DNA of 64,000 bases, from positions 1-64,000 of the forward strand of contig NZ_JADEWI010000020.1 in assembly GCF_015207705.1 (NCBI RefSeq), written 5' to 3'. The DNA is from Nostoc sp. LEGE 06077 (lineage in GTDB: Bacteria; Cyanobacteriota; Cyanobacteriia; Cyanobacteriales; Nostocaceae). Shown piece by piece: positions 36,495-45,816 of the stretch (position 1 is the stretch's first letter; each line of letters begins with the position of its first letter). The translations under genes were made by a program, and so were the position numbers. The notes below the pieces were generated by a model. It ran no database searches and had not been told where the DNA came from. It worked only from the letters and a program-made list of their open reading frames with translations.

Positions 36495-38393
36495 GTGAGC
36501 TATAGCATGGTTTTGGCATTTAACTATCTCTTCTACTCAACTGGTTTTATTCCTCACGGACATTGTTATCTCTGGAAACCAGAACTAGTATGGCTCCACA
36601 TTATTGCTGATGGCGCGATCGCCCTCGCCTATTATTCTATTCCTCTGTTACTGATTTATTTTATTTACCAACGCCAAGATGTTCCTTTCAATGGAGTTTT
36701 TCTCTTATTTGGGGCATTTATTCTGGCCTGCGGTACTGGACACTTGATGGAAATTTGGACGCTTTGGCATCCTGATTACTGGATTTCCGGTGCTTTAAAA
36801 GCTTTCACGGCAATTATTTCTATATATACGGCATTTGCCTTAATTGTTCTTATCCCTCAAGCTTTAAAAATACCTAGTCCTGCCCAGTTAGAAGCAGTTA
36901 ACAGAGTGCTTTCGAGTGAAATTGTTGAGCGTAAGCGCATCGAAAAAGAACTTCGTCTAGCTGAAGAAATAGCAAAGGACTCTAGCCAAGCCAAAAGTGA
37001 ATTTCTTGCTAATATGAGCCATGAATTACGTACACCTCTCAACGGTATTCTTGGCTATGCACAAATCCTTCAACGCACTGAACCTTTAACCGAAAAAGGT
37101 AGCAAAGGCGTTGGCATTATTTATCAATGTGGTACTCATTTATTAACTCTCATTAACGATATTTTGGATCTATCCAAAATTGAAGCGCGGAAACTAGAAT
37201 TGAATCCGATTGATTTTTACTTACCTGCATTTTTAGATAGTGTAAGTGAAATCTGTCGCATCCGTGCTGAACAAAAAGTAATCAATTTTCATCTGCAACT
37301 TGACCCTGATTTACCAACCGGAATTCGTGCTGATGAAAAACGCCTGCGGCAAGTATTAATTAATTTGCTTAGTAATGCTATTAAATTTACGCTTCAAGGC
37401 AATGTCACCTTTAATGTTAAAGTTACTAACCAAGCAATTAATCATCATGGACAAATCATCTATAAAATTCGTTTTGAAGTTATAGATACTGGCACAGGGA
37501 TGAATCCTGAACAACTGGAGAAAATTTTTATCCCCTTTGAACAAGTGGGAAGTCAAAAGCGACAAACTGAAGGTACAGGTTTAGGATTAGCCATCAGCCA
37601 AAAAATTATTTCGTTGATGAATAGCCGAATTCAAGTGAAAAGTGAGTTTGGCAAAGGGAGCAACTTTTGGTTTGAAGTAGAACTACCAGAATCTAAAGAC
37701 TGGGCTAAGGTTTCGAGAATATTTGAGCGAGGCATGATTATTGGTTATCAAGGGCAAAAATGCACTATTTTGATTGTGGATGATAAATGGGAAAATCGCT
37801 CGGTAATTGTCAATTTACTCGAACCAGTTGGATTTAATGTCATAGAAGCGAGTCATGGTCAAGAAGGATGGGAACAGGTCAAAACTTACAAACCGGACTT
37901 AATTATTACTGACTTGGTAATGCCTGTAATGGATGGATTTGAGTTCATTCAAAGTTTACGTCAGTCTGGTCAATGTGACGAGATACCTGTGATTGCTTCT
38001 TCTGCCAGTGTCTTTGCAATCGATGAATATAAAAGTATCGATATGGGTGCTAATGCTTTTCTGCCTAAGCCAATAGAAGCTGAAACACTTCTGGAACTAC
38101 TGCGGCAATTTTTACATCTGGAATGGTTGTATGACAATCAAAAAAATCCTATTAACAAACCCAAGGTAGATAATTCAGATACTTTAGTTGATGTAATTCT
38201 TCCTGCTAAAGAGGTTTTACAAAAATTTTTAGAACTGACACAAGACGGCGATATTCAAAAAATTTTAGAAATGGCTGAACAAGTTGCGGCATCCGATCAG
38301 CAATTCAGCACTTTTACAAGACATATCATGCAGTTAGCCAGCAATTTCCAACTCAAACGTTTGGAAACTTTTATTCAAAAACACATCAATTAA
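36495..38393 (+). CDS. Ethylene-receptor-like hybrid histidine kinase
   Basis: 632 residues from a GTG start; an ATG at 36507 is also possible. The three-helix N-terminus matches the ETR1 ethylene-binding domain: [22 protein letters not shown] (D39), and [20 protein letters not shown] with C79 and H83, the Cu(I)-ligand pair spaced C-x3-H as in ETR1 C65/H69. A coiled-coil linker, HisKA ([14 protein letters not shown]176), HATPase_c ([24 protein letters not shown]) and a receiver (D473, [10 protein letters not shown]) follow. It should autophosphorylate and relay. There is no GAF or PAS between helix region and kinase, unlike Synechocystis SynEtr1. Ethylene or copper response is inference. It is followed 12-30 bases later by another kinase gene. 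Confidence 0.9.
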   Translation: MSYSMVLAFNYLFYSTGFIPHGHCYLWKPELVWLHIIADGAIALAYYSIPLLLIYFIYQRQDVPFNGVFLLFGAFILACGTGHLMEIWTLWHPDYWISGALKAFTAIISIYTAFALIVLIPQALKIPSPAQLEAVNRVLSSEIVERKRIEKELRLAEEIAKDSSQAKSEFLANMSHELRTPLNGILGYAQILQRTEPLTEKGSKGVGIIYQCGTHLLTLINDILDLSKIEARKLELNPIDFYLPAFLDSVSEICRIRAEQKVINFHLQLDPDLPTGIRADEKRLRQVLINLLSNAIKFTLQGNVTFNVKVTNQAINHHGQIIYKIRFEVIDTGTGMNPEQLEKIFIPFEQVGSQKRQTEGTGLGLAISQKIISLMNSRIQVKSEFGKGSNFWFEVELPESKDWAKVSRIFERGMIIGYQGQKCTILIVDDKWENRSVIVNLLEPVGFNVIEASHGQEGWEQVKTYKPDLIITDLVMPVMDGFEFIQSLRQSGQCDEIPVIASSASVFAIDEYKSIDMGANAFLPKPIEAETLLELLRQFLHLEWLYDNQKNPINKPKVDNSDTLVDVILPAKEVLQKFLELTQDGDIQKILEMAEQVAASDQQFSTFTRHIMQLASNFQLKRLETFIQKHIN

Positions 38394-38423
38394 TTAAGCG
38401 TAAGTTTGATTTTTAAATTCATC

Positions 38424-39686
38424 ATGAATAAGGTTTTAACTAACGGGTTTATTTTGATTGTCGATGATAATCCGACCAATTTATCTGTCTTGTCGGAAGC
38501 ACTGGCTAGTGAAGGGTGGCGTTTCCGGGTAGCAGTTGATGGCGAAAGTGCGATCGCCCAAGCCGAACGCAATCAACCAGAATTAATTTTACTAGATGTG
38601 CAAATGCCGGGTATTGACGGATTTGAAACTTGTCGTCGTCTGAAAGCTAATCCTATTACACAAAACGTTCCGATTATTTTCACCACAGCTTTGACAGATA
38701 CGGAAAGCAAAATCAAGGGCTTTTCTCTTGGTGCAGTCGATTATATCCCTAAACCCTTTGCCCAAGAAGAAGTGATTGCCAGAGTGCGGGTGCATTTACA
38801 ACTCCAGCAATTGACTCAATCTTTAGAACAACAAGTGAGCGATCGCACCAATGCGTTAGAAAAAGCCCAAGTGCAACTGGTACAGCAAGAAAAACTCTCA
38901 ACTTTGGGAGAGTTAATCGCTGGGATTGCCCACGAGATGAACAATCCTATCAGTTTTATCATCAATAATATCCCCCCTTTAAAAGAATATATTGCCGCCA
39001 TTACTGAACTGTTGCAACTTTATGAACAAGAGTATCCAACTCCAACAACCAAAATTACGACTTTTATTAAGAACTTGGATCTGACATTTGTCATCGAAGA
39101 CTTGGTAAAAATTTTAAGTTCCATCCAGGTAGGATCTGAACGGATTCAGCATCTTTCTACTTCTCTCCGCAGCTTCTCGCGCTCGGATAGTGATACAAAA
39201 TTACCAGCTGATTTGCATTTGGGCATGGATAGCACCTTGATGATTTTACAACACCGCCTCAAACCCAATGGCGATCGCCCAGGTATTGAAGTAATGCGGT
39301 GTTATGGAAAAATACCCAGTGTCAACTGCTATGTCGGGGAGATGAATCAAGTATTTATGAATCTTCTGGCTAACGCCATTGACGCTCTGGATGAAGCGAT
39401 TGTCCAAGGCAAAATGTGCGATCGCATTCCCCAAATTCACATTACAACAGATATGAATTCTCAACAAATGGTGGTAATTAAAATTGCTGACAATGGAATT
39501 GGCATTCCCGAACGGCTTAAACAACGGCTATTTGAACCTTTGTTTACAACAAAACCCGTTGGTAAAGGTACTGGGCTTGGCTTATCCATAGCTCATCAAA
39601 TTATTGTCGAAAAACACAATGGGACAATGGAAGTTAATTCTCAGCCAGGTAAAGGAACTGAGTTTAGCATCGCCATTCCTATCTAA
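38424..39686 (+). CDS. Receiver-histidine kinase hybrid
   Basis: 420 residues from the ATG at 38424; a TTG at 38406 is in frame. An N-terminal receiver (D58 in LILLDVQMPGIDGFE, DD at 14-15, K110 in DYIPKPF) is followed by a coiled-coil linker, HisKA with H170 (LIAGIAHEMNNP, the HisKA form with HEMNNP), and HATPase_c (FMNLLANAIDALDEA; DNGIGIPE; GKGTGLGLSIAHQI). The receiver probably takes phosphate from another kinase. The ethylene-receptor-like kinase immediately upstream, on the same strand and with a short gap, is the obvious candidate. No membrane segment. Confidence 0.9.
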   Translation: MNKVLTNGFILIVDDNPTNLSVLSEALASEGWRFRVAVDGESAIAQAERNQPELILLDVQMPGIDGFETCRRLKANPITQNVPIIFTTALTDTESKIKGFSLGAVDYIPKPFAQEEVIARVRVHLQLQQLTQSLEQQVSDRTNALEKAQVQLVQQEKLSTLGELIAGIAHEMNNPISFIINNIPPLKEYIAAITELLQLYEQEYPTPTTKITTFIKNLDLTFVIEDLVKILSSIQVGSERIQHLSTSLRSFSRSDSDTKLPADLHLGMDSTLMILQHRLKPNGDRPGIEVMRCYGKIPSVNCYVGEMNQVFMNLLANAIDALDEAIVQGKMCDRIPQIHITTDMNSQQMVVIKIADNGIGIPERLKQRLFEPLFTTKPVGKGTGLGLSIAHQIIVEKHNGTMEVNSQPGKGTEFSIAIPI

Positions 39687-39877
39687 TTAATTTTGCCTTG
39701 TTATCCTCGTGCTTTATCTAGATGGAGTAAACCATAGGTATACCAAAATGTTTGTAGAGGTAGACTATTTTTATACCGTGCGATCGCTTAAATAACTTAA
39801 ATAATACTTCTTCAGAAATTTGCTGTTTTGAAATTGATGATTTAAAGTAGTGCTGAGTTTTTCGGAAACAATCATCA

Positions 39878-40033
39878 ATGACTACCTTAACTACAGAAAA
39901 TCAAAAATCTCCCAAGCAGAAAAAACAGTCTTTTCCGCCGATGGATATTGGTTCGCCCAAAGTTCCATTCCGCAAAACCAAAAAGATTAAGCAAGAACAT
40001 GAGTTACTCAGTGACTGGGAACACGCCAGTTAA
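39878..40033 (+). CDS. Small basic hypothetical protein (51 aa)
   Basis: Complete frame MTTLTTENQKSPKQKKQSFP ... LLSDWEHAS. GGAAAC precedes the ATG by about ten bases. The protein is basic and Pro/Lys-rich (PFRKTKKIKQEHELL), with no hydrophobic segment and no Cys. Codon use is like that of neighbours. Function unknown. It lies downstream of the kinase pair, but 190 bases intervene. Confidence 0.5.
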   Translation: MTTLTTENQKSPKQKKQSFPPMDIGSPKVPFRKTKKIKQEHELLSDWEHAS

Positions 40034-40040
40034 TTAATTG

Positions 40041-40601
40041 CTACTTGTAACTCCACTGACACAACTTAAATACTGGTGTCATCCGAGGGCGATTGTATTG
40101 GTAAAATCCCTCAAGATTTAGTGAAGCTTTGCGGTACCAAATCCAATTAGCATTATCCTCGTCAACATTGACGGTATTGAGGATATTTGCCTGACTAAGT
40201 GTTAAACGTTCTTCTGAATCCCACTTAAATTCAGCAGAATTTTGTGTATTTTCCGGCTGAATATCCCACACTATACCTAGACCTTCGCCAGTGATGCGAT
40301 TGCCCTCTACTATCCCACGAATACAGATAAATTGCTCAGAGTGCGGATACCCATAATAGCCATTCACTTGGTGGCCATTCTTAGTGAAATTAAAACACAC
40401 TCCTGCTCCATCTCGCCAATCTTGGGGATCAGTTTGACTACAAAATTGATAGTTGCCATTCACTAAACTAGCAATATTGATTGGTTTATTTGTGAGCAAG
40501 AAATCTTGGGCAAAAATAAATTTACCCGAAACCAGTGAACCTACGAATAAGGTGAGACAGACAACACCAATCTGGAAGAAATGCCTCATTTTCAGCATCA
40601 T
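40041..40601 (-). CDS. Secreted hypothetical protein
   Basis: 186 residues. An N-terminal signal peptide (FFQIGVVCLTLFVGSLVSGKFIFAQ) is followed by a compact Cys-containing domain: SLVNGNYQFCSQTDPQDW, GAGVCFNFTKNGHQVNGYYGYPHSEQFICIRG and EERLTLSQANIL. Cysteines occur in the pattern C...C...C, suggesting disulphides in the periplasm. I do not recognise the family. Convergent with the 51-residue gene (seven bases between stops). Confidence 0.7.
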   Translation of the reverse strand: MMLKMRHFFQIGVVCLTLFVGSLVSGKFIFAQDFLLTNKPINIASLVNGNYQFCSQTDPQDWRDGAGVCFNFTKNGHQVNGYYGYPHSEQFICIRGIVEGNRITGEGLGIVWDIQPENTQNSAEFKWDSEERLTLSQANILNTVNVDEDNANWIWYRKASLNLEGFYQYNRPRMTPVFKLCQWSYK

Positions 40602-40659
40602 CTCACCGATATATTTCTGGGAGACTTGCTTTGAGAAAAATATTGCAATTAAATCATCT

Positions 40660-40773
40660 CTACACCGCTGGAGCCGCAGAAACTACCATCAGAAGTAGTA
40701 ACGCCAACATCAGAACGATGAGTTTGACAATCAGATAAGTTGTAGGGTCAGAGAGTGGAAAATCGCTAAACAT
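40660..40773 (-). CDS. 37-residue single-helix membrane protein
   Basis: The frame MFSDFPLSDPTTYLIVKLIV then LMLALLLLMVVSAAPAV is complete. A perfect GGAGG lies six bases before the ATG (GGAGGTGTCTTATG). One hydrophobic helix spans about residues 13-31 with a single Lys, after a short acidic/Pro N-terminus. It is similar in size to small subunits of photosynthetic or NDH-1 complexes, but no such family can be asserted. It lies upstream of, and on the same strand as, the secreted hypothetical gene, with 58 bases between them. Confidence 0.72.
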   Translation of the reverse strand: MFSDFPLSDPTTYLIVKLIVLMLALLLLMVVSAAPAV

Positions 40774-40997
40774 AAGACACCTCCATTTGCTATCTTGGCA
40801 AAGTCACTTGAGGCGATAAATTTTGTTTTTCTATTTGTCAACAAAGCTAAGTTTTTAGGCTAGTCTTTGCTCTCTTTATTTATATTCTCTCGCAAAATGC
40901 TATGACGAGAGCCATGATGTAATTATAGGTAACATTTCTACTTTCTAAGTAGGGTAGGCAATTTTGCCCACCCAATTAATACTATTGAAATGTAAAC

Positions 40998-41354
40998 TTA
41001 GTTATCGTTGATATCAATCCAGATACTGCCTTCTTCCACACGCACAGGAAAAACTGGCAGTGTTTTTTCTTGTGAAATTAATGACAATACTTTACCTACT
41101 CCGGGTGGCCAAGGACACCAATTATTTACTTGGCCATTACTCAGATTAAAGGCACTGCGGTGAATAGGACAAATAATCGCCCCATCTACAATTTTGCCAT
41201 TCTTCAAAGGTAATTTTAAATGCGGGCAAGCATTATCAACCGCATAGAAGTCATTTTCGTGATTTAACACGAGAATTTTCCGCTTACCAACATTCACAAC
41301 CTCTCTAGCACCAGGGGTTAGTGCATCAGCCGCCAGAACTTTAGTCCAGCCCAT
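40998..41354 (-). CDS. Rieske [2Fe-2S] ferredoxin-like protein
   Basis: 118 residues, cytoplasmic. The two cluster-binding motifs are NACPHLKLPLKNG (C43, H45) and ICPIHRSAFN (C62, H65), i.e. CxH...CxxH. The rest is a standard Rieske fold (FYAVDNACPHL, VRVEEGSIWID). It should carry electrons for an oxygenase or a reductase. No oxygenase is adjacent. Length matches small cyanobacterial Rieske proteins. Confidence 0.92.
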   Translation of the reverse strand: MGWTKVLAADALTPGAREVVNVGKRKILVLNHENDFYAVDNACPHLKLPLKNGKIVDGAIICPIHRSAFNLSNGQVNNWCPWPPGVGKVLSLISQEKTLPVFPVRVEEGSIWIDINDN

Positions 41355-41655
41355 TGCGTTCTCCTTATTTAATGGATCTGTTTTCAGTTTCCCGCAATTG
41401 TTACCCTAGTGCATACTTTTGCCAGTTGCTATAGGTGAAGCTATTTTCAAAATATACTTCTGCCCCCTTGCCATAACCGTCGGTATAAGTAAATCGGTGT
41501 GAATATTTATCTCTAGAACAAGGCAGAAGGCAGGAGTGAAGAGGGTTTTAGTATAGTTAATTTTTCTTCACATAATTCGGGTTTTCTGAGTCTTTCTACT
41601 TAACATAGAGTAGGCAACAGATTAACTTTAAATTACTTTACAAAGGTGCTAAAAA
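41355..41655. other. Divergent spacer
   Basis: About 300 bases between the divergent Rieske gene and the 86-residue gene. No repeats of note. The bases before 41656 (AAAGGTGCTAAAAAATG) contain an AGG-type ribosome binding site. Confidence 0.45.
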
Positions 41656-41916
41656 ATGGGTCGCCTAACTCCCTACACCCTACAAATGCAAATTACCCGA
41701 ATGTTTGACCAAGGACAATCATTTTTCGCTACAACCAAAGTTCAGGAATGGTTAAAAGAACGCAATCACAATCCCTTAGATTACGACATTATTTTTCACC
41801 AAAAACCTGCGCCTCCTGGTTCTCAAGAAGTCATAGCCATCGAAATTGAATTACGGCGTAAAGATGGACAACCTGTAGATTCTTGGTTACAAGAACAAGC
41901 TAATCTTCATGCTTAA
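41656..41916 (+). CDS. Conserved-looking hypothetical protein (86 aa)
   Basis: The sequence MGRLTPYTLQMQITRMFDQG with QEWLKERNHNPLDYDIIFHQ, and VIAIEIELRRKDGQPVDSWL, is consistent with a small folded alpha/beta protein. AAAGG lies about eight bases before the ATG. I do not recognise the family, though it looks like a short cyanobacterial conserved protein. A palindrome follows the stop. Confidence 0.65.
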   Translation: MGRLTPYTLQMQITRMFDQGQSFFATTKVQEWLKERNHNPLDYDIIFHQKPAPPGSQEVIAIEIELRRKDGQPVDSWLQEQANLHA

Positions 41917-41946
41917 TTGACTGAGATGATCAGCATTATTTTGTAG

Positions 41947-41968
41947 GGTGGGCAAAATTTTGCCCACC
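41947..41968. terminator. 22-bp perfect palindrome between convergent genes
   Basis: Arms GGTGGGCAAAA and TTTTGCCCACC without loop bases. It separates the 86-residue gene from the convergent ferrochelatase-family gene. A similar but imperfect copy lies at about 40955-40975 after the Rieske gene. Confidence 0.6.
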
Positions 41969-42076
41969 TTATTATTTAATTAGGACTTACACACGGGTCA
42001 GAAACCATCGAACCATCAAGGACATTGAGGAATAAGAGTTTCAGAGTGTTTTCAGAGTGTTTTTGTGTCAGTCCTA

Positions 42077-43195
42077 TTAATGATGATGATGGTGGTGATG
42101 ATGTTCATTTAACTGGGGATTAACAGCCAAAGCTTGTTCTGATAACAGTTCGGCAATATAAGGATTTGCCCATTCTGCGGCCATAGACAAGAATTCTGCA
42201 TGGTCGTTAACACAAGCCATCTGCACATAATCCACACCAGAATACTGCTTTTCTAAATCATGAATAATGTGGTGGACATCTAACAGAGTTTCGTGGTTTT
42301 CCGTAGCGAAACCAATCGGCATAAATATGATGATTTTCGCACCTAATTGAATCAGGTTTTTGGCAGCTTGTTCGGCGTTAGGCTGTGTCCATTCAATTAG
42401 AGGTGTATCATGATTCAACCAACCCACTGAGATTAAAGGATAGCGGTTAATCAATTTATCTCTAACTAAATCGTATAATGCCTGACTTTCAGTTATCCCA
42501 GATGTAAAGCCTTTGGCTTTATGGGGACAACCGTGATTCATTAGCACAATCCCGACTTGAGAAGGTAGATAAGTTGTAGCGAAATCAGCGTTGATTTTCT
42601 CTTCAACCAGATGCGCCATCAAATCAATGTAGGCTGGTTCGTTGAAGAAAGAAGGAATATAACGCTGTCCCTTAACCCAATGTTCTTCCCCATCACCGAT
42701 CTCATCCAGAGCCAGATTTACTTGCTCGATCGCAATCCCACTAGTAAAAATCGAATCCACCACCAACAATGGGTAAATTAGCAGCTTGTCAAACCCTTGG
42801 CTATGAATTTCTGCCAAAACTTGCTTGGGAAGGAATGGCGCACAGAAGTTAAAAGCTTTGAAAACTTGAACACGATCGCCCCACTTCGCCTGTAAATTCT
42901 GCTCAATTCCGGCTCGTTGCTGTTCAAATATGGCGTTGTGTGGCGAAATAAAATCGTGGTGTGTATGACCCCATTCATGGCGGTCAAATAGCGCCAACAG
43001 CTTTGCCAGGGGAGGATAAATCCAAGTTGGGACAGGGGCAAATTTTGCTGTTAGTAAATTTAAAGCCTGTTCATTATAATTGGCGAAATCTTCGTAGCTT
43101 TCGACTTCACCATAACCCATCAGTAATACAGCTACACGGTCTTGACCAGGTAGATGCTCGTGGGTGGCGTGCAGTTTTTCTGGCGTAGCAACCAC
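42077..43195 (-). CDS. Ferrochelatase-family protein with C-terminal His8 tail
   Basis: 372 residues from a GTG start, with GAGGA eight bases upstream. The body resembles the ferrochelatase/CbiX chelatase superfamily: VAVLLMGYGEVES, FNFCAPFLPKQVLAEI, KLLIYPLLVVDSIFTSGIAIEQV, VGIVLMNHGCPHKAKGFTSG and IIIFMPIGFATENHETLLDVH. The last contains a His and Glu placed as in the metal-inserting active site (GFxSDxxExLxD in ferrochelatase, here ATENHETLLD). The C-terminus is NPQLNEH followed by seven more His, a natural octahistidine tail. Such tails in the superfamily (CbiX, CfbA relatives) help to hold Ni, Co or Fe. Metal and tetrapyrrole are not decidable; it may be a second ferrochelatase or a cobaltochelatase. 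Confidence 0.75.
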   Translation of the reverse strand: MVATPEKLHATHEHLPGQDRVAVLLMGYGEVESYEDFANYNEQALNLLTAKFAPVPTWIYPPLAKLLALFDRHEWGHTHHDFISPHNAIFEQQRAGIEQNLQAKWGDRVQVFKAFNFCAPFLPKQVLAEIHSQGFDKLLIYPLLVVDSIFTSGIAIEQVNLALDEIGDGEEHWVKGQRYIPSFFNEPAYIDLMAHLVEEKINADFATTYLPSQVGIVLMNHGCPHKAKGFTSGITESQALYDLVRDKLINRYPLISVGWLNHDTPLIEWTQPNAEQAAKNLIQLGAKIIIFMPIGFATENHETLLDVHHIIHDLEKQYSGVDYVQMACVNDHAEFLSMAAEWANPYIAELLSEQALAVNPQLNEHHHHHHHH

Positions 43196-43559
43196 AGTAA
43201 ATTCCTCAATAGAAACCAGAGTAAAGCGTCAGAGCTAGATAATAGCTCTATGTATTTTTCTGGATCATAAATCATTATCCCTTCCGGGGGGATAGGATCA
43301 GCAGAAAATTAATAACAATACTTCAAAAGACATACTTAGAGTTAATCCTAGATACTGAGTATGACAAAATAATTACTGAGTATCCTAGAGAAAAATTTGA
43401 ATTGCGATCACACCCATATTTCTCTATTTTTCCTAACTAGGGAAAATTATTAAGTATTTTTTATATCATTTACCTTGCATATAATTGCTTAAATAAAAGT
43501 CTATTGAATTACCAAAAGCTACATCATCAGAGAGTAAAAATTGTGAGCATAAAAGATAA
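43196..43559. other. Divergent spacer with small leader hairpin
   Basis: About 364 bases. A perfect seven-base stem (AGAGCTA / TAGCTCT) at 43231-43249 lies in the leader of the ferrochelatase-family gene. A CCCTTCCGGGGGG palindrome lies near 43280. No gene. Confidence 0.5.
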
Positions 43560-44102
43560 ATGGTAATTATCATTTGCCCTGGCATCCATGAAGCAGAACT
43601 AACTGAAAGCTTTATCTCAGGATGGTTAAGCCAAACTACATTCAAAACAATGGTTTTTCCCGGACAAGGGGTTTTAGCGTTATCAGCGCCGCACATTTTG
43701 CAGTTTTTGGGCGATCGCTTACAACATCAACGTAACTCCCCTATTGTATTTATTAGCTTCAGTGCGGGAGTAGTGGGAGCGATCGCCGCCGCCTGGAACT
43801 GGCAAATCTTGGGAGGACAAGTCAAAGCGTTTATTGCTATAGATGGATGGGGTGTACCTTTATGGGGTAGTTTTCCTATTCATCGCCTGAGCCACGATTA
43901 TTTTACACATTGGAGTTCCTTATTACTGAGTAGTGGGCATAATAACTTTTACGCAGAACCAGCCGTTGACCATCTATCCCTGTGGCGATCGCCTCAAACT
44001 GTTCAAGGTTGGTGGGTAAACTCTGATTGTGAGGATTTCCCCCACCAAATGCCCTTGACTGCTGCCGAGTTTTTACATCTGTTGGTAAAACGCTATGAAT
44101 AA
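43560..44102 (+). CDS. Small alpha/beta-hydrolase-like hypothetical protein
   Basis: 180 residues. It starts MVIIICPGIHEAEL, a strand-loop start typical of alpha/beta hydrolases. VFISFSAGVVGAIAAAWNW has a Ser in an SxSxG-like nucleophile elbow (SFSAG), and GHNNFYAEPAVDHLSLW may supply an acid/His. Length is short for the fold (lid missing). Whether it is active is unclear. No signal peptide. I do not recognise a named family. Confidence 0.6.
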   Translation: MVIIICPGIHEAELTESFISGWLSQTTFKTMVFPGQGVLALSAPHILQFLGDRLQHQRNSPIVFISFSAGVVGAIAAAWNWQILGGQVKAFIAIDGWGVPLWGSFPIHRLSHDYFTHWSSLLLSSGHNNFYAEPAVDHLSLWRSPQTVQGWWVNSDCEDFPHQMPLTAAEFLHLLVKRYE

Positions 44103-44304
44103 AAATAGTCCGGAAAACAGCGTAGGCCAACAGGAGTGAGAAATAGAAGCAACAAGAGAATTTTGGATTTTGGATTGTTTCATCCAGAATCGAAGTACCA
44201 GAAAGCTAAAACATACTACCCTTCGGGAAGCCGCGCAAAGCGCGTCTACACACTTCATACTTTTTCCTGCCCCATCTACCCTAGTCGTTATCACTAAGTA
44301 ACCG

Positions 44305-45567
44305 ATGTTTCCTACCGAACCTGCTGCTGTAAATAATGGGTTTAGCGCACTGCTAAAAAATCGTGGTTTCATGCTCCTGTGGATTGGGCAACTCATTTCC
44401 CAGTTGGCAGATAAAGTCTTCTTTGTTTTGATGATCGCCTTGCTGGAATTTTATCCAGCCCCACCAGGATTAGCCGAAAACTCTATGTACTCAACTTTGA
44501 TGGTGGCATTTACCATCCCCGCCATTTTATTTGGTTCTGCGGGGGGTGTATTTGTTGATCGGTTGCCCAAAAAGCTAATTATGGTAGGCTCTGATATTGT
44601 CCGTGGGCTATTAACACTATGTTTGCCCTTTTTGCCAAGGGAATTTTTCATTTTGTTATTGCTCACCTTTGCCATCTCCACAGTTACGCAGTTTTTTGCC
44701 CCCGCAGAACAAGCTGCAATTCCCCTATTAGTGCGCCGAGAAAATTTAATGGCAGCCAATGCCTTGTTTAGCAGCACGATGATGGGAGCTTTAATTGTCG
44801 GTTTTGCTATTGGAGAGCCAATATTAAGCTGGGCGAAAAGCTTAATGGGAGAAGAGTACGGTCAAGAGATTATCGTTGGTGGACTATATATTTTATCGGG
44901 TGCGATCATGCAACCGATCAAGTTTAAAGAACACAAACCTCATCAAGAACATCAAGCTTCTGTCAATCCTTGGGCTGAATTCACAGAAAGTATCCGCTAC
45001 CTCAAGAAAAACCGCTTAGTCTTAAATGCTATGTTGCAACTCACTACTTTATATTGTGTGTTCGCAGCTTTAACCGTGCTAACAATTCGATTAGCAGAAG
45101 ACTTTGGCTTAAAAGAAAAACAATTTGGCTTTTTCTTAGCAGCAGCCGGGGTAGGTATGGTGATGGGCGCGGGGATTTTAGGTCACTGGGGTGATAAATT
45201 GCACCATAAACCCCTACCTTTAATTGGGTTTTTAGTTATGGCGATAGTTTTGGGCGTATTCACATTTACCCATAATTTAATGCTGGCACTGGGACTTTGT
45301 GCATTTTTAGGTATAGGTGCTTCCTTGATTGGCGTACCTATGCAGACTTTGATTCAGCAGCAAACACCACCAACCATGCACGGTAAAGTATTTGGTTTTC
45401 AAAACCATGCCGTCAATATTGCTTTATCAGCACCTTTAGCCATTACTGGCCCCTTAACAGATGTGCTGGGCTTGCGCGTTGTTCTAGTTACAATGAGTGT
45501 TGTCGTGGCGGCTGTTGGTGTTTGGGCATGGCAAAATACCCGTAGAGTTTTACAAGACGTTATTTAA
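44305..45567 (+). CDS. MFS transporter
   Basis: 420 residues with about 12 membrane segments. The MFS loop 2-3 motif appears as GSAGGVFVDRLPKKLIMVGSD (GxxxDRxxRr), and the second-half counterpart is GAGILGHWGDKLHHKPLPL. Similar to the MFS_3/EntS-like exporter subgroup: GQLISQLADKVFFV at the start. Substrate unknown. It lies after the hydrolase-like gene on the same strand with 200 bases between them, containing a dispersed repeat (CTTCGGGAAGCCGCGCAAAG). Confidence 0.85.
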   Translation: MFPTEPAAVNNGFSALLKNRGFMLLWIGQLISQLADKVFFVLMIALLEFYPAPPGLAENSMYSTLMVAFTIPAILFGSAGGVFVDRLPKKLIMVGSDIVRGLLTLCLPFLPREFFILLLLTFAISTVTQFFAPAEQAAIPLLVRRENLMAANALFSSTMMGALIVGFAIGEPILSWAKSLMGEEYGQEIIVGGLYILSGAIMQPIKFKEHKPHQEHQASVNPWAEFTESIRYLKKNRLVLNAMLQLTTLYCVFAALTVLTIRLAEDFGLKEKQFGFFLAAAGVGMVMGAGILGHWGDKLHHKPLPLIGFLVMAIVLGVFTFTHNLMLALGLCAFLGIGASLIGVPMQTLIQQQTPPTMHGKVFGFQNHAVNIALSAPLAITGPLTDVLGLRVVLVTMSVVVAAVGVWAWQNTRRVLQDVI

Positions 45568-45816
45568 TTAGCTTTCTCACATTGCTGTATTGTCTATGAT
45601 TGAAGATAATTAGCTTGATGTGCAGAATATAAGCAGAGCGACTTCCTAGTTCCTAAACTTTTAGGATAGCTATCGCAAACAGATTTATTTGTTTGTAACT
45701 TCTATCTTCTGATTGATATTTAAAAATCAATAAGCATTTAACCTAACTTTTCTATTAAAATGAAATCTTAAATACAGAATAGAAGCGTCAACTTAGCTAT
45801 TATCTGAGGTTCGACC

